Of a stretch of DNA of 48,283 nucleotides, positions 1-8,839 are shown piece by piece (position 1 is the first letter of the stretch; each line of letters begins with the position of its first letter). The stretch lies in NCBI GenBank assembly GCA_913051715.1, contig CAJXCG010000004.1, positions 1 through 48,283 on the forward strand. The letters run 5' to 3'. Source of the DNA: an uncultured Rhodobiaceae bacterium. GTDB lineage: Bacteria; Pseudomonadota; Alphaproteobacteria; RS24. Made by a program: the position numbers and the translations under genes. The notes beneath the pieces are model-generated. The model worked only from the letters and a program-made list of their open reading frames with translations, searched no databases and was not told the DNA's origin.

Positions 1-831
1 TTGCGAATAATCCGTTGCGGCCAACGGCAATTCGAGACCCGGAATATCCGCCAGTAACTCGGTATAACGTCGCCCCATAGCACGCTTGCGCTTCACAAAT
101 GTGTCGATCTGTTCGATTTGCGCCAACCCCAAGGCGGCCTGCATATTGGTCATCCGCATGTTCCAGCCCAGCTCGTGATGGACGAAACGCTGCCGGTTGT
201 TGAAAAACAAATTGCGCGCGCCGCGGCACCGCTCGGCAAGCCGGGCATCATTCGTCACCAGCATGCCGCCCTCGCCCGTGGTAATATGCTTGTTCGGGTA
301 AAAGCTGAACGTGCTGATATCGCCGAAACTGCCACACGGCCGCCCGCGATAGGTCTGCCCGTGCATTTCCGCCGCGTCTTCAATGACATAGAGATCATGC
401 GCCGCCGCCAGCGCCAAAATCGGATCCATGTCGCACGGATGCCCATATATATGCACCGCCATAATCGCTTTGGTGCGCGGCGTGATGGCCGCCTCGATCG
501 CATCGGCCGTCATGTTCCATGTGGCGGGATCACAATCCACCACCACGGGCACCGCGCCCGCGCGCACGACCGCCGCGGCGCAAGATATAATGGTGAAGCT
601 GGGCAGAATAACCTCGTCGCCCGGCCCTATTTTCAGCGCTGCCACCGCCGCATCAAGCGCGGCCGACCCATTTGACACGGCAATCGCATGTTCACGCCCA
701 ACCATGGCGGCAAAGCGCGTTTCGAATTTTTCAACGAAAGGTCCCTCGGAGGAAATCCAACCGCTTTCCACACATTCAGTCAGATATTTTTTTTCATTGC
801 CCGCCAGCAGCGGCGTGTTGACCGGGATCAT
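1..831 (-). CDS. DegT/DnrJ/EryC1/StrS sugar aminotransferase (3' part outside window)
   Basis: PLP-dependent aminotransferase that adds an amino group to a keto-sugar nucleotide for O-antigen or capsule synthesis. The 277 visible residues form the N-terminal and PLP domains; roughly the last 100 residues of a normal-length protein lie beyond the window edge. Visible features are the opening SGWISSEGPFVEKFE, the cofactor loop SNGSAALDAA (53-62), ED at 151-152, and the PLP lysine K181 in FYPNKHITTGEGG. The start ATG follows the stop of the upstream cupin gene directly (TAGATG), so translation is probably coupled. The N-terminus resembles GDP-perosamine synthase and PseC-type enzymes, but the substrate cannot be fixed: no 4,6-dehydratase is seen in this cluster. 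Family call firm, substrate unknown. Confidence 0.93.
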   Translation of the reverse strand, partial: MIPVNTPLLAGNEKKYLTECVESGWISSEGPFVEKFETRFAAMVGREHAIAVSNGSAALDAAVAALKIGPGDEVILPSFTIISCAAAVVRAGAVPVVVDCDPATWNMTADAIEAAITPRTKAIMAVHIYGHPCDMDPILALAAAHDLYVIEDAAEMHGQTYRGRPCGSFGDISTFSFYPNKHITTGEGGMLVTNDARLAERCRGARNLFFNNRQRFVHHELGWNMRMTNMQAALGLAQIEQIDTFVKRKRAMGRRYTELLADIPGLELPLAATDYSQ

Positions 832-1263
832 CTAATCCAACATCCTTACCTGCTCGGGTGGCACGGGGCTGAAGCGCGTTTTGTCATCATCGCCCGCATA
901 GGGGCCTTGCTTCACCTCAATAATTTGCGTGTCTTCCAACATCTCAAAGCCGTGCCCGCCAGTTGCCAGAAAAATCACATCGCCCGCATTGAGCACTGTG
1001 CTGTGCAAATAGGTTTGGTCATCCGTGTAAAAATCAACGCGCAAGCGCCCTGAGCGGATGAACAGCACTTCTTTGGTGTAAGATACCGAGCGCGTGACAG
1101 GATTGTGCACATGCGGCGGGATCACATAATCGCGCGGCCGGTTCATATAGGCGACCTGCTGGGAAAATTCGTCGGGCGTGAAAAACTCAATGCCTTCCGC
1201 CTCGTAATCGGCGCGAATGATCAGCGCCATCATTTCCTCACCGTGACAAATACGCTGCACCAT
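832..1263 (-). CDS. Small cupin-domain protein of the polysaccharide cluster
   Basis: Single-domain cupin of 143 residues. The first cupin motif is seen as the histidines in IPPHVHNP followed by KEVLFIRSGRLRVDF; the second is GDVIFLATGGHGFEML. Cupins of this size in polysaccharide loci can be sugar isomerases or epimerases or small-molecule binders, so no reaction is assigned. I chose the ATG at 1263 because GAGGAG lies 7 bases upstream; a TTG 15 bases earlier is open but has no ribosome site. It lies between the glycosyltransferase gene (28-base gap) and the aminotransferase gene (zero gap), so it is co-transcribed and may act on the same sugar. Confidence 0.85.
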   Translation of the reverse strand: MVQRICHGEEMMALIIRADYEAEGIEFFTPDEFSQQVAYMNRPRDYVIPPHVHNPVTRSVSYTKEVLFIRSGRLRVDFYTDDQTYLHSTVLNAGDVIFLATGGHGFEMLEDTQIIEVKQGPYAGDDDKTRFSPVPPEQVRMLD

Positions 1264-1291
1264 AGGCACACTCCTCAAACATGACCCTGCA

Positions 1292-2329
1292 TCAAAAAGC
1301 TTTACGCAAATGGCGATAAGCCGAAGCTGCGGCGCGGCGCAAACTCATCGGCTGATAGTTTTCCCGATTTTGCTTCAGAATTTGCATATCCCGGGCGGGG
1401 TCGGGCGCCGTCACCACCGGACGCGCGGCATCGGCACACGCTTCCCAATGCGCCAGCAATTCCGACACATAATTTTTCGGCCCCCGCGTCTTAAACACTC
1501 TGTCAGCCTCGGCAACGGCATCGGCAACATCGTCCAATTCGGCGAAAAATCCGGCGCGGTCGTCAAACAAGCGCACGCGTCTGCCCAAGCCCTGATGATA
1601 GCTGATATTGGGCAAAATAAGTTCCAGCCCCACTTCGAGGCCGTCATAGCAACACATATTGCCGCTGTCGAAGCCCATGCAAATCAAATAATCCATGGTC
1701 TGCAAAAGTGCTTTTTGGCGCTCATATTCATCCGGCAGGGAGCGGTCATAACGATAAATTTCAAACGATATGCCGCGCGCCGCGAGGTCGACACCAAAAG
1801 TTTCCCAGTCATACCCCATCAGGCAAATGATGAGTTGATGGCGGCGTTCGGGATTGGCGTCAAAATAATCGAGCAACCAGCGTTCGTTTTTGCGCCCGTC
1901 CGGATAGCGGGCCGACAGCACGCAAAGGCGCGGACGCTTGACCTGCATGGTCGCACGCGGCGGTAGATTAATGCCCGTGGCTTTTTCCGGCGGGCAGCCC
2001 ATGGCGCGCAAAATGCCGCTTTCTTGCGGCGACAGGCAGACGAAGCTGTCAAATTTTGCAAAGTCGCGGCGGATCTCGCTTTCTTTGCCATGGTCGTCAA
2101 TATGCGTGACAAACACGGAATTGACACGCGCCTCGGGCTGCGGCGCAGCATAAAGATAGCGCGAATTAAAGTAGATCTCTTCGCCTTGATAATGTTCCGG
2201 CGGCCCGATGCGGACGCCATGTCCGCGCGCGTGCAGTTCATCGCGAATATCGCGCATGAGCTTTTCAATGATCCAGCCGCTATTGAACGGCTCGACAATA
2301 AAAACCCGCGATAGAGAACTCACATCCAT
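1292..2329 (-). CDS. Probable GT-B type glycosyltransferase
   Basis: Protein of 345 residues, likely a cytoplasmic glycosyltransferase adding one sugar to a surface polysaccharide. The N-terminal half begins with a Rossmann-like strand (RVFIVEPFNSGWII). The second half has a strand with KNERWLLDYF (about 148-156) and an acidic, leucine-rich segment around 228-240 (YDGLEVGLELILPN), the place where GT-B enzymes bind the nucleotide of the donor. No named GT family is recognised with certainty. The frame is open to 2434, but ATG 2329 is preferred: GGAG lies 5 bases upstream, and the longer version would add a Cys-rich, unfolded-looking leader. It sits between the flippase and cupin genes on the same strand. 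Confidence 0.7.
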   Translation of the reverse strand: MDVSSLSRVFIVEPFNSGWIIEKLMRDIRDELHARGHGVRIGPPEHYQGEEIYFNSRYLYAAPQPEARVNSVFVTHIDDHGKESEIRRDFAKFDSFVCLSPQESGILRAMGCPPEKATGINLPPRATMQVKRPRLCVLSARYPDGRKNERWLLDYFDANPERRHQLIICLMGYDWETFGVDLAARGISFEIYRYDRSLPDEYERQKALLQTMDYLICMGFDSGNMCCYDGLEVGLELILPNISYHQGLGRRVRLFDDRAGFFAELDDVADAVAEADRVFKTRGPKNYVSELLAHWEACADAARPVVTAPDPARDMQILKQNRENYQPMSLRRAAASAYRHLRKAF

Positions 2330-2394
2330 ACCAACTCCACAAACACAGTTTACACTTAATTCAGTTTGCAAGGTGTCGCAATTGCATCGGCGAC

Positions 2395-3639
2395 CTATTC
2401 TTCGCCGGACACTGATTTTGCAAAAACCGCCCACCAGAATTTTCGCGTCATGAAGGCGCTATATATTAAGCCCAACGCACTGGACAATAAAAGCGCCGCT
2501 GCCGCGCCCGCAAGACCATAGTCCGGCACCAGCGCCAAATTTCCCGCAATATTGCCAAACAGCACAATCAGGCTGGCCGCAGCCATAATGTGGGTGCGCT
2601 TTTCGATCATCAAAACGGTGTGGAAAATCAGCGTTGTCAAGAAAAACACCCCGCTCCCCAGGGTCAGCAAAATATAAAAACTCCCGGCAGCTTGCTGTGC
2701 TTCGGGAGCCAATAAAAGCAAATAAGTCTGCGGTGCCAGCGCGAGGCACAGGCCGATCACCACCAACAGGGCACCGCCCGCCAGAACCATGCGGCGTATG
2801 AAAGCCCGTGCCGTGGCGCGCGACAGCCCATGCGCGTCAAAAGCCTGCATGCTGGGTGCGGCGGTGCGTAACAGTAAAACACTGGCTGATGCGCCGACAA
2901 TTTGCATGGTCAAATCCTGCGCGCCGACATAAAGCCCGACAGATTTCAAATCCAAAGCCCGCCCGATCACCACCCGATCAGCCATATTGATCACCGCATT
3001 GGTCAGGCTGATGGCAACGAAAGGAGCGCTGTAGCGCAGCACAGAGACGATTTGCGGCGCGTCAACCCGGCCCATTGAGACAAGGGCACCCGAACTGGCT
3101 CCGGCACCGTGCAGGGCAAACATAATGACTGCGGGCACCGCCAATGCAAAAATGACGATCGACATCACGACCATCGGGTCGCGCAGATACATCAAGGTGA
3201 GAAACACCAAAGCCACTACCAGAGCGAACCGTATGCCCGATGTCAGAAAATACTGGCGATAGAATTGTCGCCCCGCCAGAAATTCCTGCACCGCAGAAAA
3301 CCCGCCCAGCGCCATGGCCCCCAGCGCGATAATGACGCCATCGCCGGGCGTTTGGGTGAAACCGAAAAACGTCAAAGCGAAAACGGCGCTGAGCATAATC
3401 AAAAGGCTCACCAACACCAGTTGCGATAATGACGCGCGGGTTTGGCTTACATCGGAAAATCTGAACAGATAAGCGCCGAGCCAGAAAAAACAAAAGGTCG
3501 AAACCGCCACATAGGCAGAATGGATAAGCCCGAAACGCCCATATTCCGCCGGTGTAAAGTAATTTGACAGCACAAAAACAATGAGCAGCGAGATACCCCC
3601 GTTTAGTGCTCTTGCTGCGGCGAGATAAAAAGTCTTCAT
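2395..3639 (-). CDS. Polysaccharide flippase (Wzx/MATE-like membrane protein)
   Basis: Integral membrane protein of 414 residues with about 12 hydrophobic segments spread over its whole length, starting with ALNGGISLLIVFVLSNYFTP. The short motif YFTPAEYGRFGL after the first segment is typical of the polysaccharide-biosynthesis branch of the MOP/MATE superfamily, which moves lipid-linked oligosaccharides across the inner membrane. Length is normal for Wzx-type flippases. The gene starts 6 bases after the epimerase stop and is followed by a glycosyltransferase, so it belongs to the same operon and probably exports its product. The substrate is unknown. Confidence 0.85.
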   Translation of the reverse strand: MKTFYLAAARALNGGISLLIVFVLSNYFTPAEYGRFGLIHSAYVAVSTFCFFWLGAYLFRFSDVSQTRASLSQLVLVSLLIMLSAVFALTFFGFTQTPGDGVIIALGAMALGGFSAVQEFLAGRQFYRQYFLTSGIRFALVVALVFLTLMYLRDPMVVMSIVIFALAVPAVIMFALHGAGASSGALVSMGRVDAPQIVSVLRYSAPFVAISLTNAVINMADRVVIGRALDLKSVGLYVGAQDLTMQIVGASASVLLLRTAAPSMQAFDAHGLSRATARAFIRRMVLAGGALLVVIGLCLALAPQTYLLLLAPEAQQAAGSFYILLTLGSGVFFLTTLIFHTVLMIEKRTHIMAAASLIVLFGNIAGNLALVPDYGLAGAAAALLLSSALGLIYSAFMTRKFWWAVFAKSVSGEE

Positions 3640-3645
3640 GGCACG

Positions 3646-4674
3646 TTATTGTTCGTAATAGCTGCGATACCATTCGACAAAGGCGCGCACGCCTTCGCTG
3701 ACCGGCGTAGCTGGCTTGAAACCAATCCAAGCATCAAGCGCACTGCAATCGGCACAAGTGGCGACAACGTCGCCATCCTGCAAGGGCAGCATGTTCTTTG
3801 TTGCCTTCATGCCCAGCGCCGCTTCCAAGGCTTCAATATAAGTGAGCAATTCCACGGGCTGACCATTGCCAATATTGAACAGACGATAAGCCACATTGCT
3901 GCGCGCCGGATCGGGCGCAGACGGGTCGAAATCATCGCAAGGCGTTGCCGGCTTCAAGGTCACGCGCACAACCGCTTCGGCGATATCATCAATATAAGTG
4001 AAATCGCGTACCATGCGGCCTTCGTTGAAAACATCGATCGGTTCACCCGCCAAAATCGCGCGCGTGAACAAAAACAGCGCCATATCCGGCCTGCCCCACG
4101 GCCCGTAAACGGTGAAAAAGCGCAAGCCCGTCGTCGGCAGATCAAACAGATTGCTATAGCTGTGCGCCATCAGCTCATTGGCTTTTTTGGTGGCACCATA
4201 AAGCGCCAGCGGATGGTCGACATTATCGGTCTCACGAAACGGCATGGCCGTATTCGAGCCATAGACGCTGGAACTGCTCGCATAGGCCAAATGGCGTACA
4301 GAAAAATGTCGGCAGTTTTCCAAAATGTTGAAAAAGCCCTGAATATTGCTGTCGATATAGGGCTGGGGATGGTCGATCGAATAACGCACGCCGGCCTGGG
4401 CAGCCAGATGCACAACAAAATCGGGTTTCACGCTGTCAAAAAGCGCCCCTACCGCTTCGCCATTGGCAATGTCCGTGCGTTCGAGGCGGAAGCCATTGCG
4501 TTTTGCCAAAATATCGGCGCGCGCTTTTTTCAGTGCAACATCATAATAGCTGTTCAGATTGTCAATGCCGGTAACCGCATAGCCCAAATCAAGAAATTTC
4601 TGGCACACATGCATGCCGATAAAGCCGGCGGCGCCGGTGACCAATATTGTTTCGCGCGGGGCACTCTGAGACAA
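3646..4674 (-). CDS. UDP-glucuronate 4-epimerase (extended SDR)
   Basis: Converts UDP-glucuronate to UDP-galacturonate. It has 342 residues, usual for the family. The NAD-binding motif GAAGFIG is at 14-20. The catalytic pair is Y159 and K163 in YGATKK, with the serine run in ASSSSVYGS (132-140) just before. The segment after the active site (THSYS-like, then LRFFTVYGPWGRPDMA) matches UDP-glucuronate 4-epimerases such as LpsL and Cap1J rather than GalE. The neighbour ugd makes its substrate, 27 bases upstream in the same operon. Together the two genes supply UDP-galacturonic acid for LPS core, O-antigen or capsule. I am sure of the SDR family and fairly sure of the substrate. Confidence 0.9.
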   Translation of the reverse strand: MSQSAPRETILVTGAAGFIGMHVCQKFLDLGYAVTGIDNLNSYYDVALKKARADILAKRNGFRLERTDIANGEAVGALFDSVKPDFVVHLAAQAGVRYSIDHPQPYIDSNIQGFFNILENCRHFSVRHLAYASSSSVYGSNTAMPFRETDNVDHPLALYGATKKANELMAHSYSNLFDLPTTGLRFFTVYGPWGRPDMALFLFTRAILAGEPIDVFNEGRMVRDFTYIDDIAEAVVRVTLKPATPCDDFDPSAPDPARSNVAYRLFNIGNGQPVELLTYIEALEAALGMKATKNMLPLQDGDVVATCADCSALDAWIGFKPATPVSEGVRAFVEWYRSYYEQ

Positions 4675-4701
4675 TTCGGCAAACTCCTGCAGGTTGCAAC
4701 T

Positions 4702-5877
4702 CTAATCTTTGCCGAAAAGATCGCGGGTAAATATCTTATCGGCGACATCGTCAAGCGCGTCGGCCATACGGTTGGTCAAAATCACATCGGCGCGCGCCTT
4801 GAACATATCCAAATCACGCACAACCTCGGAGTTAAAGAACGTATCCTCGGACAAGAGCGGTTCGTAAATAATGACACTGATACCGCGCGCCTTGATACGC
4901 TTCATCACGCCTTGGATCGACGAAAAGCGGAAATTGTCCGACCCCGCTTTCATCGCCAGACGGTAAATGCCGACAACTTTCGGGTTACGCGCCAGCACTT
5001 GTTGCGCCATGAAATCCTTCCGCGTGGTGTTGGACTGCACAATCGCCTGAATAAGGTTTTGCGGCACGGACAGGTAATTGGCCAGTAATTGCTGGGTATC
5101 TTTCGGCAGACAATAACCGCCATAGCCAAAAGACGGGTTATTATAGTGCTGGCCGATGCGCGCATCCAGACACACGCCGTCAATGATGCTTTGCACATCC
5201 AAATTATTTGCCATGGCATAGCTATCAAGTTCATTGAAATAAGACACGCGCATGGCAAGGTAAGTATTGGCGAAGAGTTTTACCGCCTCGGCTTCGGTCG
5301 AGCCCATGAACAGCGTCTCGATATTTTGCTTTTCGGCACCCTTTTGCAGCAATTCTGCAAAATCGCGCGCGCGCGCTGACTGATCGCCAATGATTATGCG
5401 CGACGGGTGCAAATTGTCTTTAAGCGCCTGCCCTTCGCGCAGAAATTCCGGCGAAAAAATAACTCGTTCGCTGCCGAGCCGAGCGCGTAATTCCTCGGTA
5501 AAGCCCACGGGTACGGTGGATTTGATAATAATCGCGGCGTGCTCATTTAGTGCCAGCGCCTCGGCGACGACATTTTCGACGCTGGAGGTATTAAAAAAAT
5601 TGCTCTCCGGGTCATAATCCGTCGGCGTCGCCACAATCACGAAATCCGCCTCCGCATAGGCTTGGTGCGGGTCAAGCGTTGCGCTCAGCGTCAGAGGCTT
5701 GGTTTCCAGAAACGTCGAAATCTCGGGGTCGTGAATGGGTGAGCGTCCCGCATTAATCTCCTCGACGCGCGCGGGGTCGATATCAAGGGCTGTCACCTCA
5801 TTATGCTGGGCCAGCAAAACTGCCATCGACATCCCGACATAACCCGTACCTACGACCGTAACTTTGTTTTTCGACAT
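4702..5877 (-). CDS. ugd: UDP-glucose 6-dehydrogenase
   Basis: NAD-dependent four-electron oxidation of UDP-glucose to UDP-glucuronate. It has 391 residues. The N-terminal Rossmann motif [10 protein letters not shown] is at 10-19. The catalytic cysteine C256 is in [11 protein letters not shown], the form found in enterobacterial Ugd. The STVPVGFT segment at 120-127 and the central helix with [17 protein letters not shown] also match the family. ATG 5877 was chosen because GAGGA lies just upstream and the Rossmann strand starts right after it; an upstream in-frame extension of 12 codons adds nothing. It is the first gene of the minus-strand polysaccharide operon and diverges from lptD. Confidence 0.95.
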   Translation of the reverse strand: MSKNKVTVVGTGYVGMSMAVLLAQHNEVTALDIDPARVEEINAGRSPIHDPEISTFLETKPLTLSATLDPHQAYAEADFVIVATPTDYDPESNFFNTSSVENVVAEALALNEHAAIIIKSTVPVGFTEELRARLGSERVIFSPEFLREGQALKDNLHPSRIIIGDQSARARDFAELLQKGAEKQNIETLFMGSTEAEAVKLFANTYLAMRVSYFNELDSYAMANNLDVQSIIDGVCLDARIGQHYNNPSFGYGGYCLPKDTQQLLANYLSVPQNLIQAIVQSNTTRKDFMAQQVLARNPKVVGIYRLAMKAGSDNFRFSSIQGVMKRIKARGISVIIYEPLLSEDTFFNSEVVRDLDMFKARADVILTNRMADALDDVADKIFTRDLFGKD

Positions 5878-6076
5878 GTGTTCCTCGCCTTGGGAAAGCT
5901 TTCTGATCCGCATGCCGATGTCGGCTTGGCCGGATCCTTCATCAGAATGGCTACTGGCAGTTTATAAGATTCGCGCAAGGCGTATGTGCCGATATGTCGA
6001 TATCGCGTTTGGCGCGCCTCGTTGAATGTGTTAACCACAATATCATTGTTCTTTTTAGCCGAAAACGAAACATTGC

Positions 6077-8179
6077 ATGCGTTGTTTTCCGATCCTTTTT
6101 CTCTCGGTCACACTTCTGGTTGCCAGCCCCGGACTGGCGCAGCAGCAATCTTTTTTGGAAGCCGACACGATTTCCGTCGACAACGCCACGGGCGATGTCA
6201 GCGCACAAGGCAATGTGGTGATTGTGTATGAAGACCAACGTGTAACCGGTGATCAACTGAACTGGATCAAAAGCGAACAGCGCATGGTGGTCACCGGCAA
6301 TGTGGTTTTCACACACAAAGACGGCACGCGATCGCTCGCCTTGGCTATGGAGCTTGACGAAGCGATGCAGCGCTGGGCCATCACCGAAATCAAATCCTAT
6401 TTGCAAGATGATGTGCGCCTGCAAGCGGCAAAGGCCGCGCGCGTTGGCGAGACGCGCGTCGAACTTTCCGCCGCCACCTATACCGCGTGTCGTGAATGTG
6501 AAGACCCGAATGCGGCCCCCATTTGGCAATTACGCGCCAAAAAGGTCATTAAGGACGAAGAAAAGCAAAACATAATCTACCGCGACACGCGCCTTGAGGT
6601 GCTGGGCGTGCCGGTGTTTTACACGCCTTATTTGCGCCACCCCGCGCCCGAAGTCGAACGCCGCAGCGGGTTCCTTGCCCCGTCTCTCACCTCGCAATCC
6701 GACTTCGGCACCGGGCTACGCACGCCGTATCACTTCGCGCTGGCGTCGAATTACGATCTCACACTGACCCCAAGTTTTACCAGCGAGGAAGGCGTGGTTC
6801 TCAATGGCGCGTGGCGCCACCTCACACACCAAGGCCGCTATAATCTGGATTTTTACGCCCACCAGCCCCGGGGCACACTCGATCAGGTTGATGGTGACAA
6901 TGATTTTCGCGGCGGGCTGATCGGTCGCGGCATGTTCGACATGCGGGGCTGGCAAACCAGCTTTTCGATCAACCAACCGAGCGACGATTTGTTTTTCCGC
7001 CGCTACCAAATTTCGAATACCGATGTGCTGACCAACAGCATTGATGTGTCGCGCTATTTTGGGGCTGATTATCTGTATATTAACGCCCGTCAGTTCCGCA
7101 ATACACTGAGCAATGAGACAAGCGATACGGTTGATTTTATCCTGCCCGATATCACCTATATCAAGCAATTCGCCGACGCCCCGCTCGACGGCCAGATGCA
7201 ACTGGTCAATCGTGTGGCATATTCGTCGCGCGATCTGGGGGTCGATGTCACCAAGGCCAGCACGCGGCTCGACTGGTCGTATCGGCATATTTCAGATGCG
7301 GGGTTTGTGTGGAACCTCGACAATAAAGCGCAACTCGACGCCTATCTGTTCGACGATTATGGCGCGGAGGCCGGATTGCCGGACTCTCAAACCGAGACCT
7401 TGGCCGCCGACAGCTTCGGCATCACCCTGTCTTACCCGTTGGTGCGCCGCGCGCCGGCGTCGCGCCAAACCCTGAAGCCGACGGCACAACTTGTGCTCGC
7501 CAGCGACAATGACAGCTTTGACCGTATCCCCTATCGCACGGGCGCCATATATGAACTGAGCGCGACCAACCTTTTCGGCCTCGCCGCGCCGGAAGACGAA
7601 ACCAGCCGTGTCAATTATGGCATTGACCATGAACTGAAAACCACAAATGGCCTGCACACGCGGTTTTTCGTCGGCCAGTCTTACAATCTGTTGAATGACA
7701 GCTTTTCCGAGGCGTCGGGTTTTAGCGATGAAGCCTCCGCTATTGTGACCGAGGCTGAGATCGGCTATCGCGGATTGTCGCTGCTGCAAAACCTGCGGGT
7801 TGACCGAAACAATGGCGATATTCTGCGGCACCGCACGCAACTTGGCTTTCGCGGACAGCGGTTTTCGGTGAGTGCAGATTATGCTTTTTTGGACATCGGC
7901 CAAGCAGGAAACGCGGCGCCGCGCGAAGAATTGACCAGCGAGCTTAATGTGCGCCTGGCCGAAAATTGGCGTTTTGGGGCGCGTTTTCAACAAGATCTGG
8001 AATTGAGCGACCGTATTCGCGATGAAGCGCATCTGACCTATCAAGATGACTGCACTTATATTCAATTGCGGTTTGACCGCGACCATTTACAGGTCGGCAC
8101 CATCGAACCCGAAACCCAAGTCCAGCTGGTGTTTGCGTTGCGGACATTGGGCGGCACGGCGCAAAGCGCTGGCTGGTAG
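6077..8179 (+). CDS. lptD: LPS-assembly outer-membrane protein LptD
   Basis: Outer-membrane beta-barrel that inserts lipopolysaccharide into the outer leaflet, with LptE and the LptA bridge as partners. The 700 residues begin with a signal peptide ending near LAQ (cut about residue 21-22). An OstA/LptA-like jellyroll domain follows (about 25-135; repeats like DVSAQGNVVI and RMVVTGNVVF). The LptD barrel domain covers the rest, including VPVFYTPYLRHPAPEVERRSGF. The mature part has only three cysteines: C138 and C141 (ACREC) and C659 near the end, unlike the four of E. coli LptD. No strong ribosome site precedes the ATG. It sits beside the polysaccharide operon rather than beside surA or pdxA, its common neighbours elsewhere. 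Confidence 0.95.
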   Translation: MRCFPILFLSVTLLVASPGLAQQQSFLEADTISVDNATGDVSAQGNVVIVYEDQRVTGDQLNWIKSEQRMVVTGNVVFTHKDGTRSLALAMELDEAMQRWAITEIKSYLQDDVRLQAAKAARVGETRVELSAATYTACRECEDPNAAPIWQLRAKKVIKDEEKQNIIYRDTRLEVLGVPVFYTPYLRHPAPEVERRSGFLAPSLTSQSDFGTGLRTPYHFALASNYDLTLTPSFTSEEGVVLNGAWRHLTHQGRYNLDFYAHQPRGTLDQVDGDNDFRGGLIGRGMFDMRGWQTSFSINQPSDDLFFRRYQISNTDVLTNSIDVSRYFGADYLYINARQFRNTLSNETSDTVDFILPDITYIKQFADAPLDGQMQLVNRVAYSSRDLGVDVTKASTRLDWSYRHISDAGFVWNLDNKAQLDAYLFDDYGAEAGLPDSQTETLAADSFGITLSYPLVRRAPASRQTLKPTAQLVLASDNDSFDRIPYRTGAIYELSATNLFGLAAPEDETSRVNYGIDHELKTTNGLHTRFFVGQSYNLLNDSFSEASGFSDEASAIVTEAEIGYRGLSLLQNLRVDRNNGDILRHRTQLGFRGQRFSVSADYAFLDIGQAGNAAPREELTSELNVRLAENWRFGARFQQDLELSDRIRDEAHLTYQDDCTYIQLRFDRDHLQVGTIEPETQVQLVFALRTLGGTAQSAGW

Positions 8180-8200
8180 GCGTTAGAACGGAGATTTACG

Positions 8201-8839
8201 ATGAGGACAATTTTCAAAGATTATCTGCACCACACAAGCGTCCAATTTCTGTTTCTGGCGCTGTTCGCAACATTGGCCGGCATTTCCCAACTGGCTTTGT
8301 GGGCGCATTGGCCGTGGTTCCTTCTGGTGGTCGCCTCGGCACCGTTTTATGAATGGGTAACGCATAAATTCGTGCTGCATGGGGCTTTGTCGCCCGTGCC
8401 CGGTCGTTGGCGCGACTACCAGATCCGGCTGCATCACGGTCACCATCTCGACCCGGCTGACCGCGCGCTGCAATTTGCCCCGGCCAGCGCCATCTTGATC
8501 ATGATGATACAACTCTATGCGTTTTACGCGCTGGTGTGTTGGAGCCTCACCGTAGCGCTGGTGCCGCTGGCCGGCTCGATTGCCTATTATCTGTTTTACG
8601 AGTGGATCCATCTGGCCCATCACACGCCTGCCTATCGCCCACGAACACCCATGGGGCGCGCCTTGCGCGAAGCCCATATGCGCCATCATTTTCACAATGA
8701 AAATTATAATTGGGGCATTACCAATGCGCTGGGCGATTTGATGATGGGCACATGGAAACAGCTCGACGACGTTCCCAAAAGCCCCACGGCGCGCCACCTC
8801 GACAATTTCGATCCCCAAAGCCGCCACGTGGATATATGA
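8201..8839 (+). CDS. Membrane di-iron hydroxylase, fatty acid hydroxylase/sterol desaturase family
   Basis: Integral membrane protein of 212 residues with four histidine clusters that bind a di-iron centre: HKFVLH (55-60), HHGHH (78-82), HLAHH (137-141) and HMRHHFH (159-165). Hydrophobic segments lie between them (about 13-50 and 95-135). The family hydroxylates or desaturates lipids, sterols or carotenoids with O2. The substrate cannot be read here. GGAG precedes the ATG at normal spacing. It starts 21 bases after lptD, and its stop overlaps the next start (ATGA), so it may be read from lptD into the downstream cluster. Confidence 0.85.
   Translation: MRTIFKDYLHHTSVQFLFLALFATLAGISQLALWAHWPWFLLVVASAPFYEWVTHKFVLHGALSPVPGRWRDYQIRLHHGHHLDPADRALQFAPASAILIMMIQLYAFYALVCWSLTVALVPLAGSIAYYLFYEWIHLAHHTPAYRPRTPMGRALREAHMRHHFHNENYNWGITNALGDLMMGTWKQLDDVPKSPTARHLDNFDPQSRHVDI

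Noticed and set aside
3649-5088. Long plus-strand open frame of 479 codons
   Set aside because: It is antisense to the UDP-glucuronate epimerase and ugd genes, which show clear motifs. The plus frame gives a His/Arg/Ile-rich product with no recognisable domain, typical of the reverse frame of a GC-rich gene.
5878-6076. Specific promoters for lptD and ugd
   Set aside because: Several TTGA- and TAT-like hexamers occur, but none has a proper spacing, so no promoter is listed although both must lie here.
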